This document shows, piece after piece, positions 1-11,189 of a stretch of 64,000 nucleotides of DNA. Source of the stretch: Sisyra terminalis (Eukaryota; Arthropoda; Insecta; Neuroptera; Sisyridae); the NCBI GenBank assembly GCA_958496175.1, contig OY292275.1:11284001-11348000 (forward strand). The letters run 5' to 3'. The translations under genes were made by a program, and so were the position numbers. Within the stretch, counting starts at the first letter, position 1; the number at the start of each line of letters is the position of its first letter. Under the pieces are notes generated by a model. It worked only from the letters and a program-made list of their open reading frames with translations. It was not told the DNA's origin and did no database searches.

Positions 1-790
1 CCACATTAATATTCATTCCATAAGTTTCTTCTAATACAATTGATAATTTCACTTCCATTTTAGCCAACAGTAGCTGCTAGTTGTATTTTTAATAACTTTG
101 ATGGTTCGCCCACCCATTGTAAAGTTTCCATATTCTTCCAAGGCTTCATTTGTTAACCATTCTGCGTATATGTTAAAGTGGAAGATAGACAACACCCTTT
201 CCAAACTCATCTGTCAATTTTTAAGCACTTGGTATCTTCTTCATTATACGATTTTAAATTTTCTGATTCATTTACAAATAGGAAATTAATCTTCTATATC
301 CCCAGTTGATTTGAAAGATTTTCCCAAAGATATCCATCAGTTTTGGTGGCAATTTCCTCGAAATTCTTCTGCCAATCAATGAAATGCCTATCTACAAATT
401 TTCTTATCATTGCTCTACACTCTTTCTGAAATAATTCTCATTACTTCTATGATATTCCCAGATACTTTTCTTAAACCAAATTGATTCTCATTCAGCACCT
501 TTTCCATCTGGTTTTCCAATCTTCTGTAAAGAATTTTGGATCTTAACTTTAGCAGTATGAGAGATTAAATGTACGGTACTATAATCTCTACAGTTGATCA
601 TTTGAAGTTTCTTTTTAAAAGCTATCATTGTCATCCAAAAGTCTAAGGACGAATTTTTGGGGAAGTAAATGTTATCGATGATTTTTTTTAGTGCCCCTCT
701 ACATTATTCTTCCATTCTATTTAATCACTATCCATTGCTTTCCTACTTTCCATATCTGTTATTCCTTACTCAACTTCGCTGCTTATCACA
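1..790 (-). pseudogene. Non-LTR retrotransposon reverse-transcriptase relic (partial at window edge)
   Basis: Read on the minus strand, this is a decayed reverse transcriptase. A stretch near 550-470 reads like the palm entry of LINE enzymes (IYRRLEKQMEKVLNENQFGL, with the FGxRK element). Near 100-1 there is LLLAKMEVKLSIVLEETYGMN, the block just after the catalytic YADD; the YADD itself is degraded to KYN plus a stop. Upstream, about 700-560, a 'WxxMIAFKK...CRDYSTVHLISH' stretch matches the region before the palm. Stops and frameshifts occur throughout, so no protein is made. The same family occurs on the plus strand at about 22.3-23.7 kb (shared NEN/NEKxFxFRK and ETYGMN blocks). The copy runs off the window start. 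Confidence 0.75.
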
Positions 791-892
791 AAGATCTCTG
801 AAGTAATTTGGTACTCTACTCATAATAAATAAATTTATTGTAATTTCAAAATTTGTTTCTTCATTTTAAGGATTTTAAGCATACATAATAAT

Positions 893-1057
893 ACACTCAT
901 CCCTTGGTTTACGCGGTAGATTCGTTCTAAGAAAAAACGCGAAAATCGAATCACGTAAACGACACGTGCCCATAAAATATACTTCTGATTTCTTTAAAAA
1001 AAACATTTTTTTTTCTGACCGCGTAAAATGGGTACCGCGTAAATCAAGGCATGAGTA
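893..1057. mobile_element. Small MITE with about 24-bp inverted ends
   Basis: The left end (CACTCATCCCTTGGTTTACG, going on to CGGT) and the right end (ACCGCGTAAATCAAGGCATG, going on to AGTA) are inverted copies with few mismatches. About 115 bp of AT-rich sequence with extra CACGTAAAC and GCGTAAA motifs lies between. There is no coding capacity. A target duplication is not evident. It is consistent with a non-autonomous DNA transposon. Confidence 0.6.
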
Positions 1058-1066
1058 AAGACAATA

Positions 1067-1371
1067 GGAATATGGTATATGGAATATGATTTTTACAACA
1101 TTCACATTTGTATGAAGATTCGACTTAAAATTTCAATTTGTTGTGGAACTATAAGACCATAGCACCTAAGACCAACGTATTTACCGAAAATAATTGTCTA
1201 CGGTGATAAGAAGACCATAGGATTATGGTATATGGAATATGGTTTTTACAATATTCTCATTTTTATGAAGATTTGACTTAAAACTTCAATTTGTTCTGGA
1301 ACTATAAGACCATAGTACCTAAGACCAACGTATTTACAGAAAATAATTCTTTATAGTGATAATATAAGAGG
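1067..1371. repeat. Two-copy tandem duplication, period 153 bp
   Basis: The segment starting TATGGTATATGGAATATG at 1071 recurs at 1224 and is followed in both copies by the same text, including GACCATAG, CCTAAGACCAACGTATTTAC and GAAAATAATT, with about 10% mismatches. No ORF is shared between copies. It is a local tandem duplication directly after the 893-1057 MITE. Confidence 0.8.
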
Positions 1372-1704
1372 CTATACAAGAGGCTTTTTCTATTTTAGTA
1401 AATTTCAGTGGACAAGTTATCGAAAATAAACCAACCAATTTTGCACTTTTTCGCACTTTCTTCAGAAATATTAAATTTTGGTAAATTTATTGTCCAAATT
1501 CCAAATTCAAGTCCAAATTCATTTATCGGTACAAGCCTTTATTGCTGCAATAATTTCTAACAATGATTTGAAAGTTATAGCATTCTAATGCACTAAAAAT
1601 GCATTGATTTGTTTTTTATATTTAATTATTTGACGTATAATTATCTATTTTCCAATACGGAATAACTCTTAACCACTTTACATTTAAAGCTTAATGCTTT
1701 AGAC

Positions 1705-2057
1705 CAGTATTCCCCAAACTATGAGTTACAACCGACCAATGAGTCCCTAAGCTTGATATTTTCAATGGCATTACCAATATTCAGTTTGTTATGGTTCCGA
1801 GGATTGGAGAGTTTTTTTTAATTGAAATAAATAACACTTTGTTTTTTACTTTTCCCCGCAACGTTTTGCAGTTTATTATTGCTTTTTCAATCGAAAATCC
1901 TCAGAACCATAACAAACTGAAGATAAATAACAGAATCGGAATAAATAATGAATATTTCATTAATGCCCTCTTATCTCTAATACAGCAAAGATGGGTTCCA
2001 AGAATGGAAATTTTTCTAAGAGATGGGTCGACGTCCACTCAAGTTAAGGAACCACTG
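1705..2057. mobile_element. hAT-like MITE carrying a nested inverted repeat
   Basis: The left end is CAGTATTCCCCAAACTATGA and the right end is AAGTTAAGGAACCACTG, resembling the CAGTG(G/T)TTCCCAAACT ends of many hAT elements. The flanks CTTTAGAC and CTCTAAAG match at 5 of 8 positions, compatible with an old 8-bp duplication. A second copy of the family lies at 46574-46786 (shared GCATTACCAA and AAATTTTT...GATGGGTCGA blocks). This copy is longer because it holds an internal inverted repeat: ATGGTTCCGAGGATT near 1790-1805 against AATCCTCAGAACCAT near 1898-1912. That insert includes GCAACGTTTTGCAGTTTATT, also present in the 57 kb palindrome. Confidence 0.55.
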
Positions 2058-2065
2058 CTCTAAAG

Positions 2066-2813
2066 AAATGGTTAGAGAAAAAATCAATCTGCACTTTTTT
2101 TCTAGAAAAATCAGAAATGGTTCTTTTAGTGTAATCTCCTTTATTGAAGGAGGGCAGAATGATCAAAAATGCTGAAAAATTTCGGACGTCAAATTATATT
2201 TGTTCTTCGGGTCAAATTTCTAATACTTATAGTGTAAAACAGAGCCATAAAAAATGTTATAGATCCTCAGCTTTCAACCCTTTTTAGTAGCCGAATGTTA
2301 TTTATATAACTCACAAGCTAAGAGGTTAAAGAAAAATTTTAAAATTCTCGATTTAAAGATTAAAAGAACAATTAACATATCTTAAAAATGATTCTTCAGG
2401 TTTGAAATTGAAGATAAAGATAATGTTAAGAGTTGATAATATTGATTCTAGCAGAAAAATATAAATGCACTTGTGAAAAGCATATGCATAAGAATTGATT
2501 GATTCAAGCCGGTCCTGGACTCGATTAGCCAGATGCGAGACCATTGCGGTTCTAAACCAAAACGCGAAAGATATTCTTCAGATGTAATTACGATCCGATC
2601 AACGTTTCTGCAACCGAATTTAGAGTGTGGTAGGTTAGGTCTGTAATATTGTTATTATTCGTACAAAATCTCAGACATTTTTATTTGGGTCAGTGTATTT
2701 TTATTGAAACCAGTTTTAAAAGAACGGCACACAACCGAAAAATAATGAACATTCTTGGCTGGATAAAGTCCTCTTGTCTCACATCAGTCCCATCAAGTCT
2801 CACCATATAGGCA

Positions 2814-2850
<37 letters not shown>

Positions 2851-3210
2851 AAAATTCAGAGAAGACGCCAGACCAATATGTACGTTACGCCTATAAAAAT
2901 TCCCAAAAGTAATAAATATGTGTACAATTAACGTGTGAATGATACGTATGCTAAAAAGACGTCAATTGAATTTGGTCTCGGCCGATTTTGCAATATATTC
3001 TCTATGAGTTTGAGAAAATGTTTTATATATATTATATGGTAGTCTGTGGACTCGAAAATCTCATCAGTTGGGTTTCAATTGAAATGAGGGGTTGACCTCG
3101 ACCACCTCATCTTATTTCACACTTAATTTATATGATTTTATCTCGAAATTTGCGAATAACACCTGTGAAAATTGCACAATAGCGACTCTCAATTAATGGA
3201 CTTATTTAAT
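2066..3210. other. Non-coding AT-rich stretch, no gene seen
   Basis: No coding frame with recognisable content is present. The one obvious feature is an (AT)n run at 2816-2845, annotated separately. Confidence 0.6.
2816..2845. repeat. (AT)n microsatellite
   Basis: About 15 uninterrupted AT units. Confidence 0.95.
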
Positions 3211-3922
3211 CGAAAACTTTTGGAATGATACAAAACGATAAAATATTGAAAGAAAAATTAAGATAATTCTTATAAATTAAGACCTATTTCTAACAATACT
3301 TCACTTTTGAGGACATATTATTTAATTTAATGTCGTCACAAAGTTTTAATTTCATTCTATAACTGACGAAAATATTGTAGAGAATTTTTTATCGATACTT
3401 GGTTAAAATTGCAGTTGGGTTTTCTTGTTACCATTGGACATGGAACAATAATCGAAGTATATCAATTAAATATAATTAATTAGATAAAATCGAATGAAAT
3501 TTTCTAAGAACATCTTTAAACCGTTACGGAAAGCTTTAATAAAGCTCATATTCCTTATAAGTTTTTCTTTGCTTTTGAAACCATTTAGAAAATTTTTGGA
3601 ATGATATAAAACGATAAGCCATTGAAAGAAAAAGATTATGCTTATAAATTAAGACCAATTTTAAACAATATTTCACTTTTGAGGGTATATTATTTAATTA
3701 GATGTCGTCACAAAGTTTATGACTACAGGAAATTTTTAAACGAAAATATTGTAGAGTATTATCATTCGAAAATTAGTTAATATTGTATTCGATTTTTCTT
3801 TCAGCCTTTGGACATGTAACAATAATCAAAGTATTTCAATTAAATATAACAATATAACAACTATAAAAACAGATAAAATCAATTAAAGTTTTCCAAGAAA
3901 AGCTTTTGTAAAGCTCATATTC
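3211..3922. repeat. Duplicated segment, two diverged copies about 376 bp apart
   Basis: Copy 1 (about 3211-3553) and copy 2 (about 3587-3922) share a collinear series of blocks: TGGAATGATA(C/T)AAAACGATAA, CTTATAAATTAAGACC, TTCACTTTTGAGG, GTCGTCACAAAGTTT, GAAAATATTGTAGAG, TTGGACATG, ACAATAATC, and AAAGCTCATATTC at the end of both. Divergence is perhaps 20-25%, so the duplication is old. Neither copy encodes a recognisable protein. Confidence 0.8.
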
Positions 3923-4959
3923 ATTTCAAGTGGCATAAAACAATGATGAGTAAATCATGGTTTTCTTTGCTTTTGAAGCCATTTTCACAATGTAGTCATA
4001 AGAAAATTTGCTTTTATTTACGGTGACGAATTAATTTTATTTTCTCGGCATTTTTTTCCACTTTATTTCTGTTCCAATTTCCTGATATTTCAACAAAATA
4101 GAGTTCAATGATATTTTTAACAAACAATTTAAAACTAGTTAAATTAATTTGGACAGACAAGCATTGTTTCGGAACAATTGGACAATTTTATACTTACGCA
4201 TTGGTTTTTGTTGCATAACTATTATACAAACAGTCCAAAGGTGAAATTTCACGTGTTACAAGTGCGCCAAAATTAGCGAATACAAACGAGATTTCAATTA
4301 ATAATCGACAACGAAGCGCAATTTTGTCACTTGAATAAATTGCGAATTACACAATATGAAATCTTACATTTTTCCCGTGTGGATTATCGGAAAAAATAAC
4401 GTAACAAATTCACACCAAATTTTTTGAAATGTCTGAGCAAATTGAATTTTTTTTTATCTTCAACGCTATTAAAATTTCACCAGTCGAAGACTATTAAGGT
4501 GAATGTCCTGGACAAAAGAAACTAGAAATATCGTACAAGATTATGAGAAAGTTTGAATAAAATATTATTTTCTCAAATATGAAACAAAAAGAAATTTTGA
4601 TTTAACCAAATGTAAATAGGATGATAAAATTTGAAAATACAATGACATTTTATGGAATCTATTTATAGTAAGAAATTTGAAACTCTTTAATCCTCCGCTT
4701 TACGAATGTTCGCTTCACGGAAATTCGATATTACGGACATGGTTAATTAAGTATCAAAATTTCGGGATGCGGATGAAATATTCGCAATTACGGACAATAT
4801 ATGTATATTTTTTTCTGGTTTACTTACATTTTTAGTGAGGAATCCCAAAAATATAATAATAAAAAAGATTTTCAGTACCTAAATACAGTTTATGCTTGGT
4901 TTTGTTATACGGAAAATTCCAAAATAGTTGTTACGAATTAGTATTTGATGTTTACGCGG
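3923..4959. other. Non-coding AT-rich stretch, no gene seen
   Basis: No supported coding region. Around 4690-4800 a phrase rich in TTACGGAC and TTCGC motifs may be the edge of a degraded repeat, but no second end was found. Confidence 0.5.
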
Positions 4960-5762
4960 TATAGTGCAGTGTTAATTTATTTAGGCGCTATATTTAGTGT
5001 GAATCTATAGTAAAATTGGGTTCTTTTACGAGTATTTTAACTTACCAATAGTAAAAATAACAATAGTTAAAGAACCCAATTTTACTATTCATTCACGTGT
5101 TTCAAAAGTTAATTTTCGTTAATTTATTTACGCTCTATAGTTAGTGTGAATTTATAGTGAAATTGGGTTCTTTTACGAGTATTTTACTTACCAATAGTAA
5201 AAGAACCCAATTTCACTATAAATTCACACTAAAGGACATGAATAGGACAATGAATTTTAGAATAGGATATGAATAGGAATATGGTTAGCAAAAGTTAATT
5301 TACGTTAATTTATTTACGCTCTATAGTTAGTTTGATAAGTATAGTAGTACTTTTACGAGTATTTTAATTACCAATAGTAAAAGAACCCAATTTTACTATT
5401 CATTCACATGTTTCAAAAGTTAATTTTCGTTAATTTATTTACGCTCTATAGTTAGTGTGAATTTATAGTGAAATTGGGTTCTTTTACTATTGGTAAGTAA
5501 AATACTCGTAAAAGAACCCAATTTCACTATAAATTCACACTAACTATAGAGCGTAAATAAATTAACGAAAATTAACTTTTGAAACATGTGAATGAATAGT
5601 AAAATTGGGTTCTTTTACTATTGGTAATTAAAATACTCGTAAAAGTACTACTATACTTATCAAACTAACTATAGAGCGTAAATAAATTAACGTAAATTAA
5701 CTTTTGCTAACCATATTCCTATTCATATCCTATTCTAAAATTCATTGTCCTATTCATGTCCT
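4960..5762. mobile_element. Nested palindromic fold-back element; 255-bp arms around a 20-nt loop
   Basis: The core is a near-perfect inverted repeat with left arm 5233-5487, right arm 5508-5762 and loop 5488-5507; I found no mismatches in the parts I compared. Each end carries a smaller hairpin module. Its arms begin GTGTGAATTTATAGTGAAAT and continue to TTGGGTTCTTTTAC, and it closes on a 20-nt loop. The module at about 5145-5230 is the same as the central one at about 5455-5540, but its loop is inverted. A diverged module sits at about 5005-5095. Short interspersed links (TTAATTTATTTACGCTCTAT) repeat between modules. This looks like tandem plus inverted amplification of a MITE. It ends directly against a LINE relic at 5763. 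Confidence 0.85.
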
Positions 5763-6845
5763 ATTCTATGCATTCGATTAGAAGATGACATCCTTGTATG
5801 TCCTATTTTAAGTCTCATTATGGCCATTGCGTACTTTCTTGGCAAAGATTCGATCAGGAATATATCCTGGACTTAATTCCTCACCATATCTAATTTTTGG
5901 GATGAATTCCTCCATTTACTACCCCAGGTTTTTTGGACTTTAATTTTGATTTTTTTCTTTCAATCTTCCAATTCCAGCTCTTGATTGTCGAGTAGTTCTT
6001 AGGTGGTTTTTGCCGTTTCGTTCGCTTTCTCGTTGTCATATATTTCATGATTCCCGGGGATCCAGATTAGCTTTATTAGGTACATATTTCTGAATATATG
6101 ATCTTTTTTTATTTTATACGTGGGTTGTTTTTTTTATTTTGAATATATCGATTTCTTAAGGCATTTAGGCATGATAGTGATTCCGAATCGATGATTAACG
6201 ATTTCGTTTTGTTTTTTTTTTCGATGGTTTCTAAGCATTTAATAGATGCTACTTCCTTATAGGTAAAAATGAGGCTTCATTCTTCAGTCTGCAGGAAGTT
6301 TTTTGGTTCTTTGTTATGATGACACATCCCGATTGTCCTTTTAATGTCGATTCATCAGTGTTGAATTTCTGGTATCCATGATGTATGTTTCGGATTTCCA
6401 TATATAGCTTTACAAACAGCACAGGAGATATAGTATCCATTGGGTATTCAGCTAAGGAACTATTTATCGTTGGATTCTAGGGTTTCTAAGGTGGTCGTTG
6501 ATTCTTAGGCTGTAGATACTCTTTTGGTACTTTTAACCCTACTTTGCTTTCATACTTTACCATATTAGAATCTTGAACTGATCATGATGTTGGGGTTCAA
6601 ATTGAAGTACTGTTGTTATCTCAATCTACTCATATTTCATAGATATAATTAAACTATAATAATAAATGATATATATCATTTTTAATTTCCTTCATCCATC
6701 CTAGTTTGGCAGAATGTATATTTATGCTAAAGTACAACAAAAGTGTGGGAGATTTCTGAGGACTTCCTAAAAGTTTTTCTGCACCACATCCTAGAAAGGA
6801 TATTATACTCCAGCGTTGTTTGTTGATAAAATTGGTTAAAATCAT
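5763..6845 (-). pseudogene. LINE relic: RNase H domain and C-terminal region
   Basis: Minus-strand translation (frameshifted) gives, in order: a GCGAEKLLGSPQKS block near 6790 (cf. the 'YGSA' region after the RT of LINEs); FNTDESTLKGQSGCVI near 6370-6320, matching the YTDGSK start of LINE RNase H; KNEASFLP near 6280, cf. the F-x-AE helix; and LIWIPGNHEIYDNEKANETAK near 6080-6010, matching WIPGHxGIxGNExAD. Near 5820 there is MRLKIGHTRMS, the RLRIGHTR motif at the C-terminus of I/Nimb-type LINEs. Stops are frequent, so it is dead. It is cut at its 3' side by the palindromic element ending at 5762. Confidence 0.75.
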
Positions 6846-9800
6846 GTCCTATACTCAAGTGATCCAAAAAAGGTGACTACGCGCTAAAGTCGGGCAGCCA
6901 AAAGGCAAATGAATGATAGTTAATGTAAAATTACTCTAAGTACAAATTTTTTGATATATGATTGATTTAAAAAAAAATATTGACAAAATTATTAGTAAAA
7001 TCAAAAATTGTTATTGATTTGCATTATGCATTGATATTGCATATGTTAGCATAAAGTATCCAATCTATTAAATGACCACTAAAAACAATTTATTGATTTT
7101 CGAAATATATTTGTATTAACCGTTGAGATCAATATTTATAATTGCGATTTTTTATTTATATTTTTTTCTTAAAGTTAGAACTTTCCAGTAGGAGATTAAA
7201 AAGCCTTAACACTGCAGCCTCAAGGCTCATCATATTTTCTGGTTCTCTATTTCACCCCTTTAAGACCAAGTAGTAGAGCATCTTAGATGTTTTCCGACTT
7301 TTTCAAACTAAATTTGACATCCTCAATTCTTCAAATCTCCATTTATTCAAAGTACCACATTCCCCTAGAACCACGAGAAGGGGTTTCACCCTACTCTCAT
7401 ATTTATGATTCACTTTTAGTAAAAATTGTATAGTATTTCTATTAAAAATTATTTTAAAATTATTAAAATTATTTATTAATATTTTACACATAATATATAG
7501 TTTCAAGTTAGTGAACAATATTAATGTTGAATGTTTTTTTTATGTTTAATAGGATGAAATATCTTTAAATAGAAATTAAATTAGTAAGTTCTATAATTGT
7601 TTCTATTTATAACATCGATAGATTTAAAATTAACAGACCTAATATTCTCAGTAGTTTCGATTTACTCTTTTAAAGTTATTCAGATATCCATCTGAGGCCA
7701 ATTCACTTTCCTAATAAATGTGACGAGAAATCCCCTTATATGGTGTATTGTATTGTTATGGTGTGAGTCATACGTCTTATTTAAGAATACGGGAAGAAGA
7801 TCAATTCCTCGAAGATGGCTCATTTAAGCATTCTGTTCAGGTGACACGAAGTCATGAATGAAAAATAAGTGGCGTTGACTCATTTTCTAGAAATTCTTCG
7901 TATAAATGGAACACCACTAGAAGAAATAGGTGAGTGATTCATGGCGGGAATGCCATCACCCATGGCTTTTTTTCCTCGCGCTTATTCATGGAATTCACGC
8001 GGTCACCGCTCCAAACGATTTACTACTACTATTTGAAAGATAAATTCCCGAGTTGAATAGCCGCCGTTTTTTTTTTTCTTTTACTTTCGATTTCATTTTG
8101 AAATATTCAAATATCTTCAAGACATATTCGTATATGTGGAAAGAAAACATGTTTTCGCTTATCTTCCATTGATTCGAATGTGTTGTGTCCACGTATTCTG
8201 TGGCGGATTTTCATTGAGAATTTTCCAGCCGTAATTACCTTGTAGTAATTTTATCATATCTTCATAGAACATTTGTGTTCGAAAAAATAAGTTCAAGGGT
8301 TTCAAACCATTTCCACAACTCGAGGAGATATTTTAAAAATGCACTCTAATATGTAGGTAAAGGTAATTAGATCAAGATCTTCTGCTATCTAAATACTCAG
8401 TCTAGAAATATTTATTGCCACAAATCTTCCATATTTTTTTTTACTAATGAATTTTATTGACCTTCAATGAGATTTATAACATTGTTTGTGTCACAACAAT
8501 ATTTCTCATCTTAAAATCATTTTTTTTTCTTCTTCGATAACTACAACGATAAAATTTAGTAAAAATCTAAATTTTTGCATTTGGCCAATTTTTGGTGAGT
8601 CAGTTGATTAATACAAGTCATGGACAAATTGTTGAAACGTGAATATTTCTTAACCAATAGCTACGGAATATTTAATATGGACCAACTTAGACCAGTTCGA
8701 GAAACGTTGAATTTTTAGTTTGCTAACTTCAAGGTTAGTAAGTAAGATCTACCAATAAGTGACGCATTTTATTAGATAAATATATTTTTTTTGGGTAATA
8801 TTCACTTTGATTTTATTACCATTGAATCATTCGGAATTTTAGGATACGTTCCGGTATTCAAAGAAACTAAAATATGTTCCTATACATATTTGATTTTTTT
8901 TGGATTTGAAAAAAAAATCCTCTTGTTCCCATAAGCAGGAAAAAATCACATGATAAACTAAAAAGGGGTCATGATCGTGAATAATTTCAATCTAATGAGA
9001 TTAATGGGAAACTATCATAGGTATAAGACTTAATTCGGAGATTTTTTCGTTTGATCTATGAATCATTTGTGTTACGTTTATAGTAAATGCCACCCCACAC
9101 GTGGCTCGAGTAAAATAGTACGGCAGGGTTGAATGTCCTGTGCGGCATCTTCAGTCTACATTCTTCGGAGATTTTGTAATAGTTACGGGGTTGATGAACG
9201 TGGAATTATTTCAACTAATCTTGGCTAGACTTGCACCCTGTTGATCTCAAATTTCGTATGCTCGTTTTTTTTGAATATATGAACAAGTTATTATTTAAAG
9301 GCTTGAAAAAAGGTTGTTCACCTTTTATATTATTGTTGTTCGAGTTGTAACTCCACATCGTGAGAAGAAAAACACTTTTTTTTTCGATCCAAACTGCCTT
9401 TTTGACAAATTCAACTCTTGTTTGGGGAGAGAAAACCTACCTGGCACCGAAAATACATTGACCTAACTAACGTTTACAAATGAATTTGGAAGTTTTAGCT
9501 CCAAGATTTGAATAAATCGTCAGAATTCTACATTGATTTTGTTAATCTAATGCTGCCATATTTCTGGATTGAGGGGATTAAGGTATAAAAGTTTCCGTTT
9601 AACTATCCACTTGACAAGAACCCTGAATTATCAAAGACAAGTATTTCCACATCTAGATAGTGAAATTTATCTTTCAAATAAAATTTTATCTCGAGGACAC
9701 AGAAATCATACATATTTCCACCCAAAAATAGTGATATGTGTAGGGTTTATCAAACAGATAAATTTGTATCTACTAAAGATACGTATTACCTACCTATGAG

Positions 9801-10080
9801 TAAAAAAAAAACCAATGGTAGGTGTAAGAAAAATAAAAGTTATATGTACTCTAATTAATTTTTGGAATAACTGACGATTTTGCTTATAAAATTAACCATC
9901 AAGAAAAGGAGGATTTTCAACTTTTAAAAACTTCCTGTTCAAAATTTTAAGCTTTATACGTAAGTCAATCCTATTAATGAATTATCAAATATGATTTTTT
10001 TTTACACCTAATTGAAAATTTAATTAAAAACTTATTTTGAAACGAAATAAAAAGCTCTTACTATTGAGGATCTAATACCA
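6846..10080. other. Long stretch without a recognisable gene
   Basis: No coding frame is recognisable on either strand. Sub-segments 7700-8210 and 9080-9250 have higher sequence complexity and fewer homopolymers than their surroundings. They may hold regulatory DNA or very old repeats, but I have no positive evidence for either. Confidence 0.5.
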
Positions 10081-10081
10081 A

Positions 10082-11110
10082 ACTAGCAATTCGGATTTAG
10101 GGAACGTAATTCTGCCATTCAACAATGTCACCGAATAGTGAATCTTATCAAAGAGAGCTTTGAAAGTAAGCAGATATGCGCAGTAGTATTTATATATATT
10201 TAAAAAGCATATGCTAAAGTCTGGCACAAAGGCTTATTGTATAAAATATAAAACTACTACTTACTCCGACCTAATCTTTCTCTTATTAAAATTATACTTC
10301 CAAAATAGATTCTTCCAGGTTAAATTTGAAGCCAGTACATCCTTAATATTTCCCATAAAATCTGGAATTCTTCAAGGAAGTATTTAAGGACCATTCTTTT
10401 ATCTCATGTTTACATGAGACCTACCAGTAACAGAAGATGCTATAATCGCTACCATTGCAGATGATACAGCAATTATTGCCATAGACAAAATCCCAAATGA
10501 AGTGCCCTATAAACTTCAGTCCTACCTACACCACTTATAAAAATGGCTTCAATACTGGAAAATGAACGCCAATCCTCAAAAGTCAATCCAAATTATTTTC
10601 ACCACAATAACAACAAAAAAACAGTACCCCGAATTCAAATTAATAACAACCCTGTTCCACAAAAGGATAACATTAAATATTTGGATATCACATTGGACAA
10701 AAAGCTTACATGGAAACTCCAGAGGGAGTTTTTGAATTTCTCCCCCTAAAAAAGGCACCCCTATAATGAAATCAAAAAAGAAAAAAAAATAGAGGAAAGG
10801 GAAATGAGTAGCAAAAGTTAAAAGGTAAAATATTGTGGGAAACACAAGAAGGAACTTTTAAGTTAAACAAAAATGTTAAGATAAGTAAACAAAATTTTAA
10901 ATTTGTAAACTTACACGTGTAAATGAATTGGAGGAAATAAAGTTTTATTATTATATTATTACATGGAAACACCTTATAGTACCCAAAATATTACATATAG
11001 ATGCCAAAATTAAAAAAATAAGAGGGCTTCTAAGAAGAGGATTTAGTCTTTTTAAAAATCCTTTATTGCCGTCTATATATTTACAATTTATATTCTATGC
11101 AATGTGCTAA
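10082..11110 (+). pseudogene. Jockey-like reverse-transcriptase relic, interrupted by an insertion
   Basis: Plus-strand translation shows a decayed Jockey-clade RT: FGFRERNSAIQQCHRIVNLI near 10090-10150, KAYAKVWHKGLLYKI near 10205-10250, GILQGSI*GPFFYLMF near 10365-10410, and the catalytic block IIATIADDTAIIA at about 10440-10480. After a frameshift near 10600 comes NIKYLDITLDKKLTWK to about 10717. The frame resumes after an insertion with HLIVPKILHIDAKIKKIRGL at about 10970-11030. ADD is intact, but stops at several points kill the frame. The downstream part (KNPLLPS) is the start of the thumb/C-terminal segment. Confidence 0.85.
10718..10958 (+). mobile_element. 5'-truncated retroposon insertion with 12-bp target-site duplication
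   Basis: A 241-bp segment splits the Jockey relic and is flanked by a perfect 12-bp direct repeat, TTACATGGAAAC, at 10706-10717 and 10959-10970. Removing the insert and one repeat rejoins the RT as LTWK-HLIVPKILHIDAKIKK, which shows what the empty site was. The insert ends AATAAAGTTTTATTATTATA-TTA, a polyadenylation-like signal followed by a TTA-rich tail, as in non-LTR elements that end in short A/T repeats. I do not recognise the body. It is probably the 3' end of another LINE or a SINE. Confidence 0.85.
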
Positions 11111-11189
11111 CAAATTTTGGTTGCTTATATACCACACTTGAGGTAAAAACCGTAGTTCGACCCTGGTGTGGTATTTTCGAAACATGTTG

